In this document: in pieces, positions 1-8,252 of the stretch | Layout: each line of letters starts with the position of its first letter | Numbering within the stretch: position 1 is the first letter of the stretch | DNA from: JAEKLB01 sp050249235 | GTDB lineage: Bacteria; Actinomycetota; Acidimicrobiia; Acidimicrobiales; CADCSY01 | Assembly: GCA_050249235.1 (NCBI GenBank) | Contig: JBFWQW010000004.1 | Span: forward strand, 5,288 to 69,287 | Length of the DNA stretch: 64,000 bases | Direction of reading: 5' to 3' | Notes under the pieces: generated by a model | Database searches by the model: none | What the model was told of the DNA's origin: nothing | The model's input: only the letters and a program-made list of their open reading frames with translations | Made by a program: the position numbers and the translations under genes

Positions 1-159
1 GCCTACCGGCGCTGGCGCGCTGCCGCCGGCCGTGACGACTGGGTCGACGTCACCGATCGCAACGCCGGGCTCGCCTTCGCCGGCTTCATCCTCGGCGTCG
101 TCTTCATCGCCGCCATTGGCTTCGTCGGTGTTCCTGCGGCGTTCCTCGAGCCGTGCTGA
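1..159 (+). CDS. C-terminal part of a small membrane protein (5' truncated by window edge)
   Basis: Frame 1 is open from the first base to a TGA at 157-159. The 52 visible residues have a charged, Arg/Asp-rich stretch followed by one hydrophobic segment (about residues 27-48, rich in Gly/Ala/Phe/Ile/Val), so this is the end of a membrane protein. Its stop overlaps the GTG start of the ctaG-like gene by seven bases, so the two are co-translated. Being next to a cytochrome oxidase assembly factor, it may be a terminal-oxidase subunit, but the fragment is too short to assign. Confidence 0.5.
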   Translation, partial: AYRRWRAAAGRDDWVDVTDRNAGLAFAGFILGVVFIAAIGFVGVPAAFLEPC

Positions 160-1052
160 GCGCCCTCGCCCATCAGGGATCGGGTGCGCACACCGGGCTG
201 TGGTCGCACTGGAGCACCGACCCCCTGGTGCTCGTCGGCCTCGGCGTCGTCGCGTTGACGTATCAGCGGGGCAGCCACGGGCGCAGACGCCCGTCGCCGG
301 GGCGGGTCCGCTCGCTCTGGCTGGGCCTCCTCGCCGTCGCGGTGGCGCTCGTGTCACCGCTCGACGCGCTCGCCGGTGACCTCGCCAGCGCGCACATGGT
401 CCAGCACGTGCTGCTGGTCGTGGTGGCGGCGCCGCTGCTGGTCCTCAGCGCACCGATCGCTCACCTCATCGGCGGATCACCGCCGGCACTGCGATCCTGG
501 CTCCGGCGGGCCCATCGCGCCGCGCGGCGCTCGCCGGTGCTCGAGCAGCTGCGCCGACCCGGCGTCGCCTGGTTCCTGCACGCCGGCACCCTGTGGTTCT
601 GGCACGCCGCCGTTCCCTACGGCGGCGCGCTCGAGCACGACGCCATCCACGCCGGCGAGCACGCGACGTTCCTGGTGACCGCCCTGTTCTTCTGGTCGTC
701 GGTCTTGCGTGCCGGCGCGGCGCGGCGGGTGTCGGAGGGGTACGCCGCACTGCTCGTCTTCACGATGGCGATGCAGGGCGTGTTCCTCGGCGCCCTGCTC
801 ACCTTCGCGTCCAGCGCTTGGTACGACGGCTACCGCGAGACGACGGCGGCGTGGGGTCTCGACCCGGTCGCCGACCAGCAGCTGGCCGGGGTGATCATGT
901 GGGTGCCGGCCGGGTTCGTCTACGTCGCCGCCGGGATCGCGCTCGTCGCCCGCTGGAGCCGTGTCACCGGTGGCGCTGGAACGGGCCACCCGGCCGACGA
1001 TTGGTCCGGCGGCGGCCTCCCCGAACGGGCGCGCGTCAGCCGGGTGCGGTGA
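153..1052 (+). CDS. ctaG: CtaG-like cytochrome c oxidase assembly protein (caa3_CtaG family)
   Basis: A 299-residue polytopic membrane protein with about seven hydrophobic segments. Conserved features of the caa3_CtaG family are visible: a histidine-containing segment (HMVQHVLLVVVAAP, about residue 77), the WFLHAGTLWFWH segment and a following HAGEHATF motif. The family is needed for assembly or copper loading of aa3/caa3-type cytochrome oxidase in the cytoplasmic membrane. The GTG start overlaps the preceding stop by seven bases, which supports this start. The 3' end overlaps the convergent exchanger gene by 17 bp. Confidence 0.85.
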   Translation: MLSALAHQGSGAHTGLWSHWSTDPLVLVGLGVVALTYQRGSHGRRRPSPGRVRSLWLGLLAVAVALVSPLDALAGDLASAHMVQHVLLVVVAAPLLVLSAPIAHLIGGSPPALRSWLRRAHRAARRSPVLEQLRRPGVAWFLHAGTLWFWHAAVPYGGALEHDAIHAGEHATFLVTALFFWSSVLRAGAARRVSEGYAALLVFTMAMQGVFLGALLTFASSAWYDGYRETTAAWGLDPVADQQLAGVIMWVPAGFVYVAAGIALVARWSRVTGGAGTGHPADDWSGGGLPERARVSRVR

Positions 1053-2088
1053 GCATGACCACGACCCCGACCCCGTACACCGCCAGCATCAGGTAGCTCT
1101 CCAGGGAAATGCGCGCCTGGCGAGCGCGCTCACCACGCGCCAGACCCACGACCAGGAGTGCCGTGACGCCGAGCGTGACCCCGAGCAGGGCGATCTCGGC
1201 TCGGCCGAACAGGTCGAAGATCGAGCCGGAGTAGAACACGTCGGCCCAAGACAGCAGCATCACGTCCAGCGCGCTGCTGCCGACCAGGTCGCCGACGGCC
1301 AGCTCCAGGGCGCCTTGCCGGGCCGCCGCCACCGCCGTGACGAGCTCCGGCAGGGGAGTGACGGCGGACGCGAGAAGCGCGCCGGCAGCAGTCTCGCCGA
1401 GGCCGAGCCGCGAGCCGAGCGCCTCGGAAGAGGACTCGAGCGCCACGCCGGCAGCGGCCAGCACGACGGCGAACGACGCGAAGCGGGTCCAGAGGGCACG
1501 CTGATGATCGCCACTGCCACCCGTGTGCTCTCCGTCCTCGGTGGCATCGTCGACGGCCGAGGGGCCCTCGCCGATGGGCGGCTCGGCATCGATCCCCCGA
1601 ACGAGGGCGAGCACGCCGAAGTACACGGTGGGGAGGGCGAACGTGGCGATGCTCACGTTGCCGAGGGCCGGCACGCCGGCGGCAGCCACGAGCGGGACCG
1701 CCACCACCGACAGCATCAGTGCGCACTGGCCGAGCGTGGCTCGTAGGGGAAGCTTCTCGTACAGGCGCCCCTTCCGGACCGCGATGTCGACGACGGCCAG
1801 CAGGGTGAGCTGCACGGCGGCGCTCCCGACGAGGTTGCCGACCGCGATGCCTGGCGTGCCGGTCACGACGGCGGTCGGCGCCAGCGCGACCTCCGGAAGG
1901 TCGGTCGCCAGTGCGAGGAACACGAGCCCGAAGAGGCCGCCTCCCATACCGGTGACCTCACCGAGACGGTCGGCCACCCGCGCCATGCGCGGTCCGACCA
2001 CGAGCACCGCGCCGACCGCAGCCAGGAACAGGACGACGCTCAACGCATGCCCTCTCGGGGCATCGCCTTCACCGCGTCGCGGCGTCAC
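1036..2088 (-). CDS. Sodium/calcium exchanger family (CaCA) membrane protein
   Basis: A 350-residue protein of about ten membrane segments in two homologous halves. Each half carries the acidic alpha-repeat of Na+/Ca2+ exchangers: ATDLPEVALAPTAV followed by AVGNLVGSAAVQ, and AVTPLPELVTAVAA followed by AVGDLVGSSALD. The Pro-Glu pairs are the cation-binding positions. The loop between the halves is acidic. Substrate (Ca2+, Na+, other cation) cannot be told from sequence. The GTG start is the longest option; a TTG 12 codons further in is also possible. The 3' end overlaps the ctaG-like gene on the other strand by 17 bp. Confidence 0.85.
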   Translation of the reverse strand: MTPRRGEGDAPRGHALSVVLFLAAVGAVLVVGPRMARVADRLGEVTGMGGGLFGLVFLALATDLPEVALAPTAVVTGTPGIAVGNLVGSAAVQLTLLAVVDIAVRKGRLYEKLPLRATLGQCALMLSVVAVPLVAAAGVPALGNVSIATFALPTVYFGVLALVRGIDAEPPIGEGPSAVDDATEDGEHTGGSGDHQRALWTRFASFAVVLAAAGVALESSSEALGSRLGLGETAAGALLASAVTPLPELVTAVAAARQGALELAVGDLVGSSALDVMLLSWADVFYSGSIFDLFGRAEIALLGVTLGVTALLVVGLARGERARQARISLESYLMLAVYGVGVVVMLTAPG

Positions 2089-2326
2089 CGCCGCACGTCA
2101 CCCTCGAGAACCGATCGCTGCCGGACGAGTCGAGCTTCGGATGGCTCGCTCCTCGACGGGCCAACCGGTGACGGTCGGTCGTCGCATCTCCCCGGCGCTA
2201 TCCCGGATCGACCGGGAGACAACAGTCGACCTCGGCCGCGAGCAGCGTCGACTGTGGATCGCTGTCACCACCGGTGTCGGTCCCAACGGCGATCGGGAGC
2301 CGCGGTGCTCGAGGCCCGCGGCAGGT
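2089..2326. other. Intergenic region, no supported feature
   Basis: This lies between the exchanger and LapA-domain genes, both on the minus strand. I see no convincing ORF, RNA or repeat; it probably holds the exchanger promoter. Confidence 0.4.
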
Positions 2327-2659
2327 TCACGGCGAGCGGCTGATGCCGTGCGCGGCGTCTCGGTGTCGGCGTGCCGCGAGCCGCAGCTGCATCACCCGGC
2401 CCAGGCCGAGCAGCGAGACGACGAGCCCACCGGCGAGCGCGGCGAGGAGCAGCCCGACGCCGGCACCGATCGTGAATCCGGTCCAGAGGAACTCGTACCG
2501 GACGCGCTCGCTGTTCTGCACGACGAAGATGAGCATGAGGATCACCACGACCATGCCGACGGCGACGGACACGAGCGCGGTCGCCGTCCGGGTGGTCCTG
2601 ACGCCGTCCTCGTCGCCCTCGGGCCCGCCCTGACCCGGAAGCTCCGCCTCACGCTCCAT
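2327..2659 (-). CDS. LapA-domain (DUF1049) small membrane protein
   Basis: About 110 residues, with two hydrophobic segments and between them a short polar link with QNSERVRYEFL, which is typical of LapA/DUF1049 proteins. The basic C-terminus follows the second segment. I chose the internal ATG (MEREAELPGQ); the upstream open frame is Pro/Gly-rich and looks non-coding. The gene stands alone, with about 240 bp of intergenic DNA downstream and 145 bp upstream. Function is poorly known outside LPS assembly in enterobacteria, and this organism is unlikely to make LPS. Confidence 0.7.
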   Translation of the reverse strand: MEREAELPGQGGPEGDEDGVRTTRTATALVSVAVGMVVVILMLIFVVQNSERVRYEFLWTGFTIGAGVGLLLAALAGGLVVSLLGLGRVMQLRLAARRHRDAAHGISRSP

Positions 2660-2804
2660 CGGGGAGCCCCCCGGTCGCGGCGGGCCACGAAGGCCATCCG
2701 ACGTGGCGTCGGACGACGGAGACGTCCCGGGAGCACATGGCAGCGCCTTACCCACCGTCGCATTGCGACCGATCCCGTGTGCGCCGGGTCCGCCGTCGCC
2801 CGGT

Positions 2805-3755
2805 CTATGCCGCCCCGTCCCACCAGTCGGGCCGGGGGTCGTTCGGGATGCTCCAGGTGGTGAAGCCGAACACCACGCCGTGGCTGGAGGCTGGATCGGT
2901 GAGCAGCGTGGTGCCGTCGGCGTGGGCCAGCCCGACCCCCTTGCGGTGGAGGTGCTCCTCGGCCGACGCCAGGTCGGCCACCTTGAACGTGACCGCGTAG
3001 AGGCTCTCGCCGTTCGCCGCGAGGTCGGCGGCGATCGCCGAGGAGTCGTCGAGCGGTCGGGCCAGCTCCACTACCAGGTCCTCGCCCACGGCCACGAAGG
3101 CGCTGTGCGTCCCGGTGGCCTCCACCTCGCCCTCGTGGAGCAGCCGGCCGCCGAGCAGGTCCTCGTAGACGTGGCGGGCCCGGTCGAGGTCGTTCACCGC
3201 CAGCGTGACGCTCGAGACGTTCTGGATGTGCAGGGGATGGTGGCGGCCCCACCACGCCGGGCTGAACCCCGGCTTGAGCCGCGGGTCGGACTGGGAGGGT
3301 CGCAGCTCGGGCTGCCCCGGCCGGGGTCCGGGGACGAACTCCAGCTGCGTGATCGTGTCCCGCGGGTGCGTGAACAGGGCCCCGACCGGCTCGTCGCCCT
3401 CCTGCTTCACCCCGCCGGTCCCGTAGGTCCGCACCCCGGCGGCCACCAGCCCCCGGTACAGCTCGCCCATGCCCTCGGGCACGTACCAGGCGATCGAGTG
3501 CCAGCGCTCGCCGAAGCGGCGCTGGAAGCGGCCGAGCGGCATCCGGTCCCAACCCTCGACGTGGAAGGCGGGGGCGAGCGGCTCGACGCAGAGCGTGCCG
3601 ATCAGCACGAGCGAGGCGTCACGGACCTCCGCCGGCATGTAGCTGTCGGGCATGAAGCGCTGGACCGAGAAGACGTCGTAGTACCAGGCGTCGAGCGCCT
3701 TGAGGTCGTCGGTCATGTGGATGACGTGGAAGTTCTTGGTGATCGTGAACGTCAC
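2805..3755 (-). CDS. VOC (glyoxalase/extradiol dioxygenase fold) family protein
   Basis: A 316-residue protein with two vicinal-oxygen-chelate halves (roughly residues 1-140 and 175-310). Each half has the beta-alpha-beta pattern, e.g. FHVIHMTDDLKALDAWY and NVSSVTLAVNDLDRARHVYEDLLGG. His and Glu residues at the expected strand ends could bind a metal. The GTG start is chosen because GAGGAGCGAGGAG lies just upstream. The open frame upstream of it is not protein-like. The gene lies 58 bp downstream of two coupled acyl-CoA dehydrogenases on the same strand, so it probably belongs to the same catabolic unit. The exact substrate is unknown. Confidence 0.75.
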   Translation of the reverse strand: MTFTITKNFHVIHMTDDLKALDAWYYDVFSVQRFMPDSYMPAEVRDASLVLIGTLCVEPLAPAFHVEGWDRMPLGRFQRRFGERWHSIAWYVPEGMGELYRGLVAAGVRTYGTGGVKQEGDEPVGALFTHPRDTITQLEFVPGPRPGQPELRPSQSDPRLKPGFSPAWWGRHHPLHIQNVSSVTLAVNDLDRARHVYEDLLGGRLLHEGEVEATGTHSAFVAVGEDLVVELARPLDDSSAIAADLAANGESLYAVTFKVADLASAEEHLHRKGVGLAHADGTTLLTDPASSHGVVFGFTTWSIPNDPRPDWWDGAA

Positions 3756-3813
3756 GCTCGCTCCTCGCTCCTCGGGGCCGGGTCCGGTGCTTCGGGCCCC
3801 ACCAGCACACCGC

Positions 3814-5076
3814 TCACCGGCTCGGCGCACTCCGGGGTACGTCCCGGAACGCGATGTCGCGGTCGGCGGTGCGCTCGCGGGGCATCCCGAGGACGCGCTC
3901 GCTGATCACGTTCCTCGCCATCTCCACGGTGCCGCCGCCGATCGAGCCGGCCTGGCGGGTGAGGTAGTCGACGCCGAGCTGGCCCACGTCGGCGTCCTCC
4001 TCGGCCCAGGCCACGCCGCCGAGTCCCGCCAGCTCCATGCCGATCGTGTTGTTCCGGGCCCGGGAGACACCCGAGAAGAGCCGGCTCACGGCGGCCGCCT
4101 GGTCCGTGATCTGTCGCTTCCCGATCAGGTGGAAGATGCGCGCCGCCAGCTCCGGGCCGACCATCGACAGCGTGTGGGCCTCGCCCACGAGATCCCGGAT
4201 CCACGGGTCGTCGAGCAGCTCCGCCTCGGCCGCGATCCGCACCAGGTCGTCGACGGCGGTGCCCCGCAGCGGGACTCGGTCCTGGGTGGCCGGGCGGGTG
4301 GCGTAGGGCGAGCCCGACGCGAGGGAGCGCTCGTGGAAGAGCCACCGGATGCCGACGGTCCAGCCGTCGTCCACCTGGCCCACCCGGTCGACGTCGGGCA
4401 CCCGGGCGTCGGTGATGAAGACCTGGCAGAAGTCCTTGGCGCCGTTGAGCATCTCGATGCGGTGGATCTCGATGCCGGGCTGGTGCAGATCGACCCCGAA
4501 GACGGTCAGGCCGCGGTGCTTCTCCACGTCCCAGTTCGTCCGGGCCAGGCACAGCCCGAAGTCGGCGTACCAGGCTCCGGACGACCAGATCTTCGAGCCG
4601 TTGAGCACCCACTCGTCGCCGTCGCGGATAGCGGTCGTCTGGGCGCCGGCCAGGTCGGAGCCGCCGCTGGGCTCGGACAGCAGCTGCATCCAGATGTGCT
4701 CGCCCTTGAGCATGGCCGGGATGTGCCGGCGCTTCATCTCGTGCGATCCGAACTCGTCGACGATGGCGCCGCACGGCGCGAAGGTGACGCCCATCCGCGA
4801 GGGGTGGTCGTAGCCGACGATCTCCTCGTTGAGCACCTGCTGGTGGGCGGCGGTGAGGCCCTGGCCGCCGTACTCCTTCGGGAAGAGCAGGCCGGCCAGC
4901 CCCCCGTCGTACAGGAGGCGCTGGATCCTGCGGCTGTGGGCGATCTCGGCCAGCTCCTCCTCGTCGCCGAGGTCGCGCTCGCGGGCGGGCCGGGCCGGCG
5001 GGAGGTGCTCGCGGATGTACGCCCGGGCCCGCTGGCGGAAGGCGTCGAGGTCCTCGATCTCGTCGACGGTGTTCAT
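3814..5076 (-). CDS. Acyl-CoA dehydrogenase (alpha-type, FadE-like)
   Basis: A 420-residue flavoprotein of the acyl-CoA dehydrogenase family, which oxidises acyl-CoA to enoyl-CoA with FAD. N-terminal helices precede LLFPKEYGGQGL; the middle domain has QLLSEPSGGSDLA and GSKIWSSGAWYADFGL. Near the C-terminus is IGGGTVEMARNVISER, where the usual catalytic-Glu position of medium-chain enzymes (YEGT) holds Gly. The ATG start has a strong GGAGGTG ribosome site. The first codon overlaps the stop of the next dehydrogenase (ATGA), so the two are translationally coupled. The pairing suggests a two-subunit enzyme like the actinobacterial steroid FadE pairs. Substrate unknown. Confidence 0.85.
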   Translation of the reverse strand: MNTVDEIEDLDAFRQRARAYIREHLPPARPARERDLGDEEELAEIAHSRRIQRLLYDGGLAGLLFPKEYGGQGLTAAHQQVLNEEIVGYDHPSRMGVTFAPCGAIVDEFGSHEMKRRHIPAMLKGEHIWMQLLSEPSGGSDLAGAQTTAIRDGDEWVLNGSKIWSSGAWYADFGLCLARTNWDVEKHRGLTVFGVDLHQPGIEIHRIEMLNGAKDFCQVFITDARVPDVDRVGQVDDGWTVGIRWLFHERSLASGSPYATRPATQDRVPLRGTAVDDLVRIAAEAELLDDPWIRDLVGEAHTLSMVGPELAARIFHLIGKRQITDQAAAVSRLFSGVSRARNNTIGMELAGLGGVAWAEEDADVGQLGVDYLTRQAGSIGGGTVEMARNVISERVLGMPRERTADRDIAFRDVPRSAPSR

Positions 5077-6227
5077 CGGGCACCTCCTACGGGTTGCATG
5101 CGGGACCGCACGATGGTCACCAGGCGATCGCGGTGCTCGTGGGGCGTGCCCAGGAGCTGGCGGTTCACCGTGATGCGGCGGAGGAACAGGTGCAGGTCGT
5201 GGTCGTAGGTGACGCCGATCCCGCCGTGGAGCTGGACGCAGTCGTGGGCCAGCTCCGGGCCGTACTGGCCGATGTAGGACTTCGCGACGCTCACCCATTC
5301 CCCGGCGTCGTCGGCGTCCTCCTGGACGGCTCGGGCGGCCCGCCCGGCGACGGCGTGGCTGGCCTCCAGCCATACCTTCATGTCCGCGAAGCGGTGCTTC
5401 AGCTCCTGGTACGAGGCCAGCGGGCGCCCGAACGAGTACCGGTTGAAGGCCCACTCCACGGTCATCTCGAAGGCGGTGTCCATGGCCCCGGCGGTCTCGG
5501 CCAGCTGGATCGCCAGCCCGTCCCGGAGCTGGCGCTCGACGTCCTCGTCGGCCTCGCCGGGCGCGCCGAGCACGGCATCGGCCGGCACCCTCGCCCGGTC
5601 GAAGGTCACCCGGGCGAAGCGGCGGGAGAGGTCGAGGCCCGCCATGGGCTCGACGCGCAGGCCGGCCGTGTCGGTGGGCACCAGCAGCTGGGTGAGGCGG
5701 CCGCCCTCGAGCGCCGACACCAGGAGCAGCTGAGCCGCGTTGGCCGCCTCGACGGGTGCCTTCACGCCGGTGAGCACGTAGTCGCCGCCGTCTCGGCGGG
5801 CCTCCAGCGAGACCGCCCCGAGCCGGGCGTTCGGCGCCGGCTCGGCGTGCGCCCACGCCGCCACCGTCTCACCGGCCAGCAGCCCGGGCAGGGCGTCGGC
5901 CCGCTGGCCGGCCGATCCGGACCGCCCGAGCGCGGCGGCCACGACGTTGGCCGGCAGCAGCGGGCCCGGGGCCGCGTGGCGGCCGAACTCGTGGGCCACG
6001 AGGGTCAGGTCGACCAGGCCCCGGCCGCTCACGCTGCCGCCACCCTCCTCCTCCGGGACGAGCAGCGACGTCCAGCCGAGCTCGGCACCCTGGCGCCAGG
6101 ACCCGGCGTCGAAGCCCCGGGCGTCGTGGCGCAGGGCCCGCACCGCGGTCACCGGGCTCGCCGACCCGAGGAACTTCCGGGTCGTCTCCTGGAACAGCTC
6201 CTGGTCCGGCGACAGCTCGAGCTCCAC
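5073..6227 (-). CDS. Acyl-CoA dehydrogenase (beta-type, FadE-like)
   Basis: A 384-residue acyl-CoA dehydrogenase-fold protein coupled by an ATGA overlap to the downstream dehydrogenase. Its C-terminal region has QLHGGIGVTYDHDLHLFLRR instead of the G-G-T-x-E-x-x-RN motif of its partner. This is the subunit pattern of heteromeric actinobacterial FadE pairs. The middle domain is poorer in FAD-binding motifs. I chose the GTG at 6227 (VELELSPDQELF) because GAAGGAGGGGGGGG lies about ten bases before it; an ATG 11 codons upstream is possible. The function would be alpha,beta-dehydrogenation of an unknown, possibly bulky, acyl-CoA. Confidence 0.8.
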   Translation of the reverse strand: MELELSPDQELFQETTRKFLGSASPVTAVRALRHDARGFDAGSWRQGAELGWTSLLVPEEEGGGSVSGRGLVDLTLVAHEFGRHAAPGPLLPANVVAAALGRSGSAGQRADALPGLLAGETVAAWAHAEPAPNARLGAVSLEARRDGGDYVLTGVKAPVEAANAAQLLLVSALEGGRLTQLLVPTDTAGLRVEPMAGLDLSRRFARVTFDRARVPADAVLGAPGEADEDVERQLRDGLAIQLAETAGAMDTAFEMTVEWAFNRYSFGRPLASYQELKHRFADMKVWLEASHAVAGRAARAVQEDADDAGEWVSVAKSYIGQYGPELAHDCVQLHGGIGVTYDHDLHLFLRRITVNRQLLGTPHEHRDRLVTIVRSRMQPVGGAR

Positions 6228-6358
6228 GGCGGGACCCCCCCCTCCTTCGGCCACGCCCATGATCGTCCGTCGGGAGGGTCCCGGGTCGGGTCGCCGGTTG
6301 GGCAGGGAAGGCGACGACCGAACAGCCGGTCCGTCGGGCCGGCTCGGGGCTGGCCGGG

Positions 6359-7069
6359 TCAGAGGCAGAGCCCGTCGGCCGTCACGCCCCGGCTGCAGAG
6401 GGTCATGGCCTCCACGGTGCGGGCCGTGAAGCGGCCGCCCCCCGGTTGGCCGAAGACGAACAGCCGCTGGCCCCCGACGGAGTCGTCGCCCAGGCCGATC
6501 ACGTCGAGCGTGACCTGACCGAGGTCCCCCACGGTCGGGCCGTCCACGACGACGATCCGCGACGGCGGGTCGGTGCTGGCCACGAGCCCGGCGACGAGCC
6601 GGCCGAGCTCGACCATGGTGTCGGCCGAGGGCCGGCCGGCCGGGTCGGGCCAGAGGGCGGCGGTGATGTCGTCGACCGCACCGGGCTGCAGCAGGAACCG
6701 CATGTTCGCCCACCCCGTGTGGCCGCCGGTCCGGATCTCGGACCAGAAGCTGCCGTCGCCCAGCTGGCGGTTGTGCCCGGTGGCGACGAGGTCGTCGGCG
6801 AGCGGTTCGAGCTCGACCACGACGTCCCCGTCGGTGCCGGGGCGGCTCCGCACGTTGAGCACGTCGTCGGCGGCCACGCCCACGACCACCAGGGCGGCGT
6901 CGGCATAGGGGAACAGCTCCACCCGCTCGCCGGGGAGCGGTCCGGGCGACGACGTCGACGACGTGGACGACGTGGACGACGTCGAGCCGCTGGAGCCCGG
7001 TGCGTCGTCGTCGCCGCCACAGGCGGTGAACGAGAGGGTCAGGGCGACGAGGGCGGTGGCGAGGCGCAT
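6359..7069 (-). CDS. Secreted lipoprotein with SH3-like domain
   Basis: About 236 residues. The N-terminus is a lipoprotein signal (MRLATALVALTLSFTAC; lipobox F-T-A-C), followed by an acidic stretch and a Ser/Thr linker encoded by 9-bp repeats. The middle (about residues 50-120) resembles a bacterial SH3 domain: DDVLNVRSRPGTDGDVV and WSEIRTGGHTGWANMRFL. The C-terminal part has no recognised motif. It is presumably anchored to the outer face of the membrane. Two upstream ATGs (7087 and 7096) are possible starts; the one used gives a compact signal peptide. Confidence 0.65.
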   Translation of the reverse strand: MRLATALVALTLSFTACGGDDDAPGSSGSTSSTSSTSSTSSPGPLPGERVELFPYADAALVVVGVAADDVLNVRSRPGTDGDVVVELEPLADDLVATGHNRQLGDGSFWSEIRTGGHTGWANMRFLLQPGAVDDITAALWPDPAGRPSADTMVELGRLVAGLVASTDPPSRIVVVDGPTVGDLGQVTLDVIGLGDDSVGGQRLFVFGQPGGGRFTARTVEAMTLCSRGVTADGLCL

Positions 7070-7313
7070 CGGGTGAGCGAGAGGCATGGCCTCCACGCTG
7101 CCTCATCCAGATGGCGTCCAGCAGCCGCGACGGGCCCCGAGGTCAGGGCGGCGCGGGTGGGGCGAGGCCGTTCGCCGCGGGAGGCGCTCGTTGGGACCGT
7201 CCCGGGGCCGCCGGGCGCCGGGTCGGCGGCCGAACGGGCCCTGCGCCCCGGGCGGGCCATCTCCTCGATCACCAGGTGCGGTCCCGCCGCCGGGGGACCT
7301 CAGCGGGCCGGAC
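7070..7313. other. Divergent intergenic region between lipoprotein and glycosyltransferase
   Basis: Open frames cross this region on both strands but read as Arg/Pro/Gly-rich GC-biased translation. I see no other feature than the probable promoter at its right edge (7314-7319). Confidence 0.4.
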
Positions 7314-7319
7314 TACCGT
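7314..7319 (+). promoter_or_regulatory. Probable -10 element (TACCGT) for a leaderless mini-ORF/glycosyltransferase
   Basis: TACCGT fits the actinobacterial TANNNT -10 pattern and ends seven bases before a GTG at 7327 that opens a short ORF. No Shine-Dalgarno precedes that GTG. Confidence 0.4.
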
Positions 7320-7326
7320 CACCCGG

Positions 7327-7383
7327 GTGTCGGTCGAGGGCCCCACGTCGGCGGCGACGGGCGCCCGGACGGTGCACCCTTGA
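7327..7383 (+). CDS. Possible leaderless upstream mini-ORF (18 codons)
   Basis: It starts at GTG seven bases after a TACCGT -10-like element and encodes VSVEGPTSAATGARTVHP. It ends at a TGA (7381-7383) that overlaps the TTG start of the glycosyltransferase (TTGA). The arrangement would let ribosomes load directly on the 5' end of the mRNA, translate the mini-ORF and restart at the TTG, which has no Shine-Dalgarno of its own. The peptide resembles no known leader. It may instead be only the 5' leader of the mRNA. Confidence 0.35.
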   Translation: MSVEGPTSAATGARTVHP

Positions 7384-8243
7384 GGGCGGCCGTCGTCGTC
7401 CCGACCCGGGACCGGCCCGTCGCCCTGGCCCGTTGCCTCGACGCTCTGGCGGCCCAGGACCTCGGCGCCGTCCCCTTGGTCGGAGACCTGGCGATCCTCG
7501 TCGTCGACGACGCCTCCGCCGACCCGGATGCCGTCCGGGCGGTGGCCGCCGGGAGGGCGCGGGTGGTGGCCGGTGAAGGACGGGGCCCGGCCGCGGCCCG
7601 CAACCTCGGCGCCCGGGCCGCCGGTGCCGCCGGTGCCGACGCGGTGCTGTTCACCGACGACGACTGCCGCCCCGAACAGGGCTGGGTCGCCGCCCACCTC
7701 GCCCGGATCGAACGGGGAGCGGCGGTCGTGGCCGGCCCGACGCTGGCCGGCCCGGGAGCGGCGGCCCCGGCTCGGGCCGCGCAGGTGGTGACCAACCTCC
7801 TCGTCGCGGCCCCGCCTGGCGCGGGCACGGTCGCCTTCGCCCCGACCAGCAACCTGGCCGGGCGGGCCGACGTCTTCGCCGCCCTGCCCTTCGACGAGCG
7901 CTATCCCTCGGCTGCGGGCGAGGACCGGGACTGGTGCGATCGCTACACGTCGACGGGAGGCACCATCGCCTTCGAGCCGACCGCCGTGGTGGACCACCAC
8001 CCCGACCTCTCGCTGCGGCGGTACTGGCGCCAGCAGGTGCGCTACGGGCGCGGGGCGCACCGCTACCGGGCCGCCGGTGACCGCCCCCGTCCGCCGATCG
8101 GGTTCTATCTGGACCTGCTCCGGGCCGGGTTCCGCGGCGGCCCGTCGGTGGGCCTCCTGGTCGCGCTGGCCCAGGTGGCCACGGTCGTCGGCGTCGTCGC
8201 CGAGGCCCGGGCGGGCGACGGGCGCGACCGCGCCGCCAGGTGA
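7380..8243 (+). CDS. Family 2 glycosyltransferase
   Basis: A 287-residue GT-A fold glycosyltransferase. The N-terminus gives AAVVVPTRDRP, followed by DDASADPDAV, the metal-binding FTDDDCRPEQGW (about residue 97) and AGEDRDWCDRY, an acidic acceptor-site motif. A short hydrophobic region at the C-terminus may touch the membrane. Upstream codons in this frame are not protein-like, so the TTG at 7380 is the most likely start, overlapping the stop of a mini-ORF. The 3' end faces the convergent phosphodiesterase with only nine bases between. It probably adds sugars in cell-surface glycan synthesis together with the minus-strand cluster. Confidence 0.8.
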   Translation: MRAAVVVPTRDRPVALARCLDALAAQDLGAVPLVGDLAILVVDDASADPDAVRAVAAGRARVVAGEGRGPAAARNLGARAAGAAGADAVLFTDDDCRPEQGWVAAHLARIERGAAVVAGPTLAGPGAAAPARAAQVVTNLLVAAPPGAGTVAFAPTSNLAGRADVFAALPFDERYPSAAGEDRDWCDRYTSTGGTIAFEPTAVVDHHPDLSLRRYWRQQVRYGRGAHRYRAAGDRPRPPIGFYLDLLRAGFRGGPSVGLLVALAQVATVVGVVAEARAGDGRDRAAR

Positions 8244-8252
8244 GCGGCTGGC

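Noticed and set aside
5077..5856. Long N-terminal extension of the alpha-type acyl-CoA dehydrogenase
   Set aside because: The extension overlaps the beta-type gene in another frame, and a strong Shine-Dalgarno marks the internal ATG at 5076.
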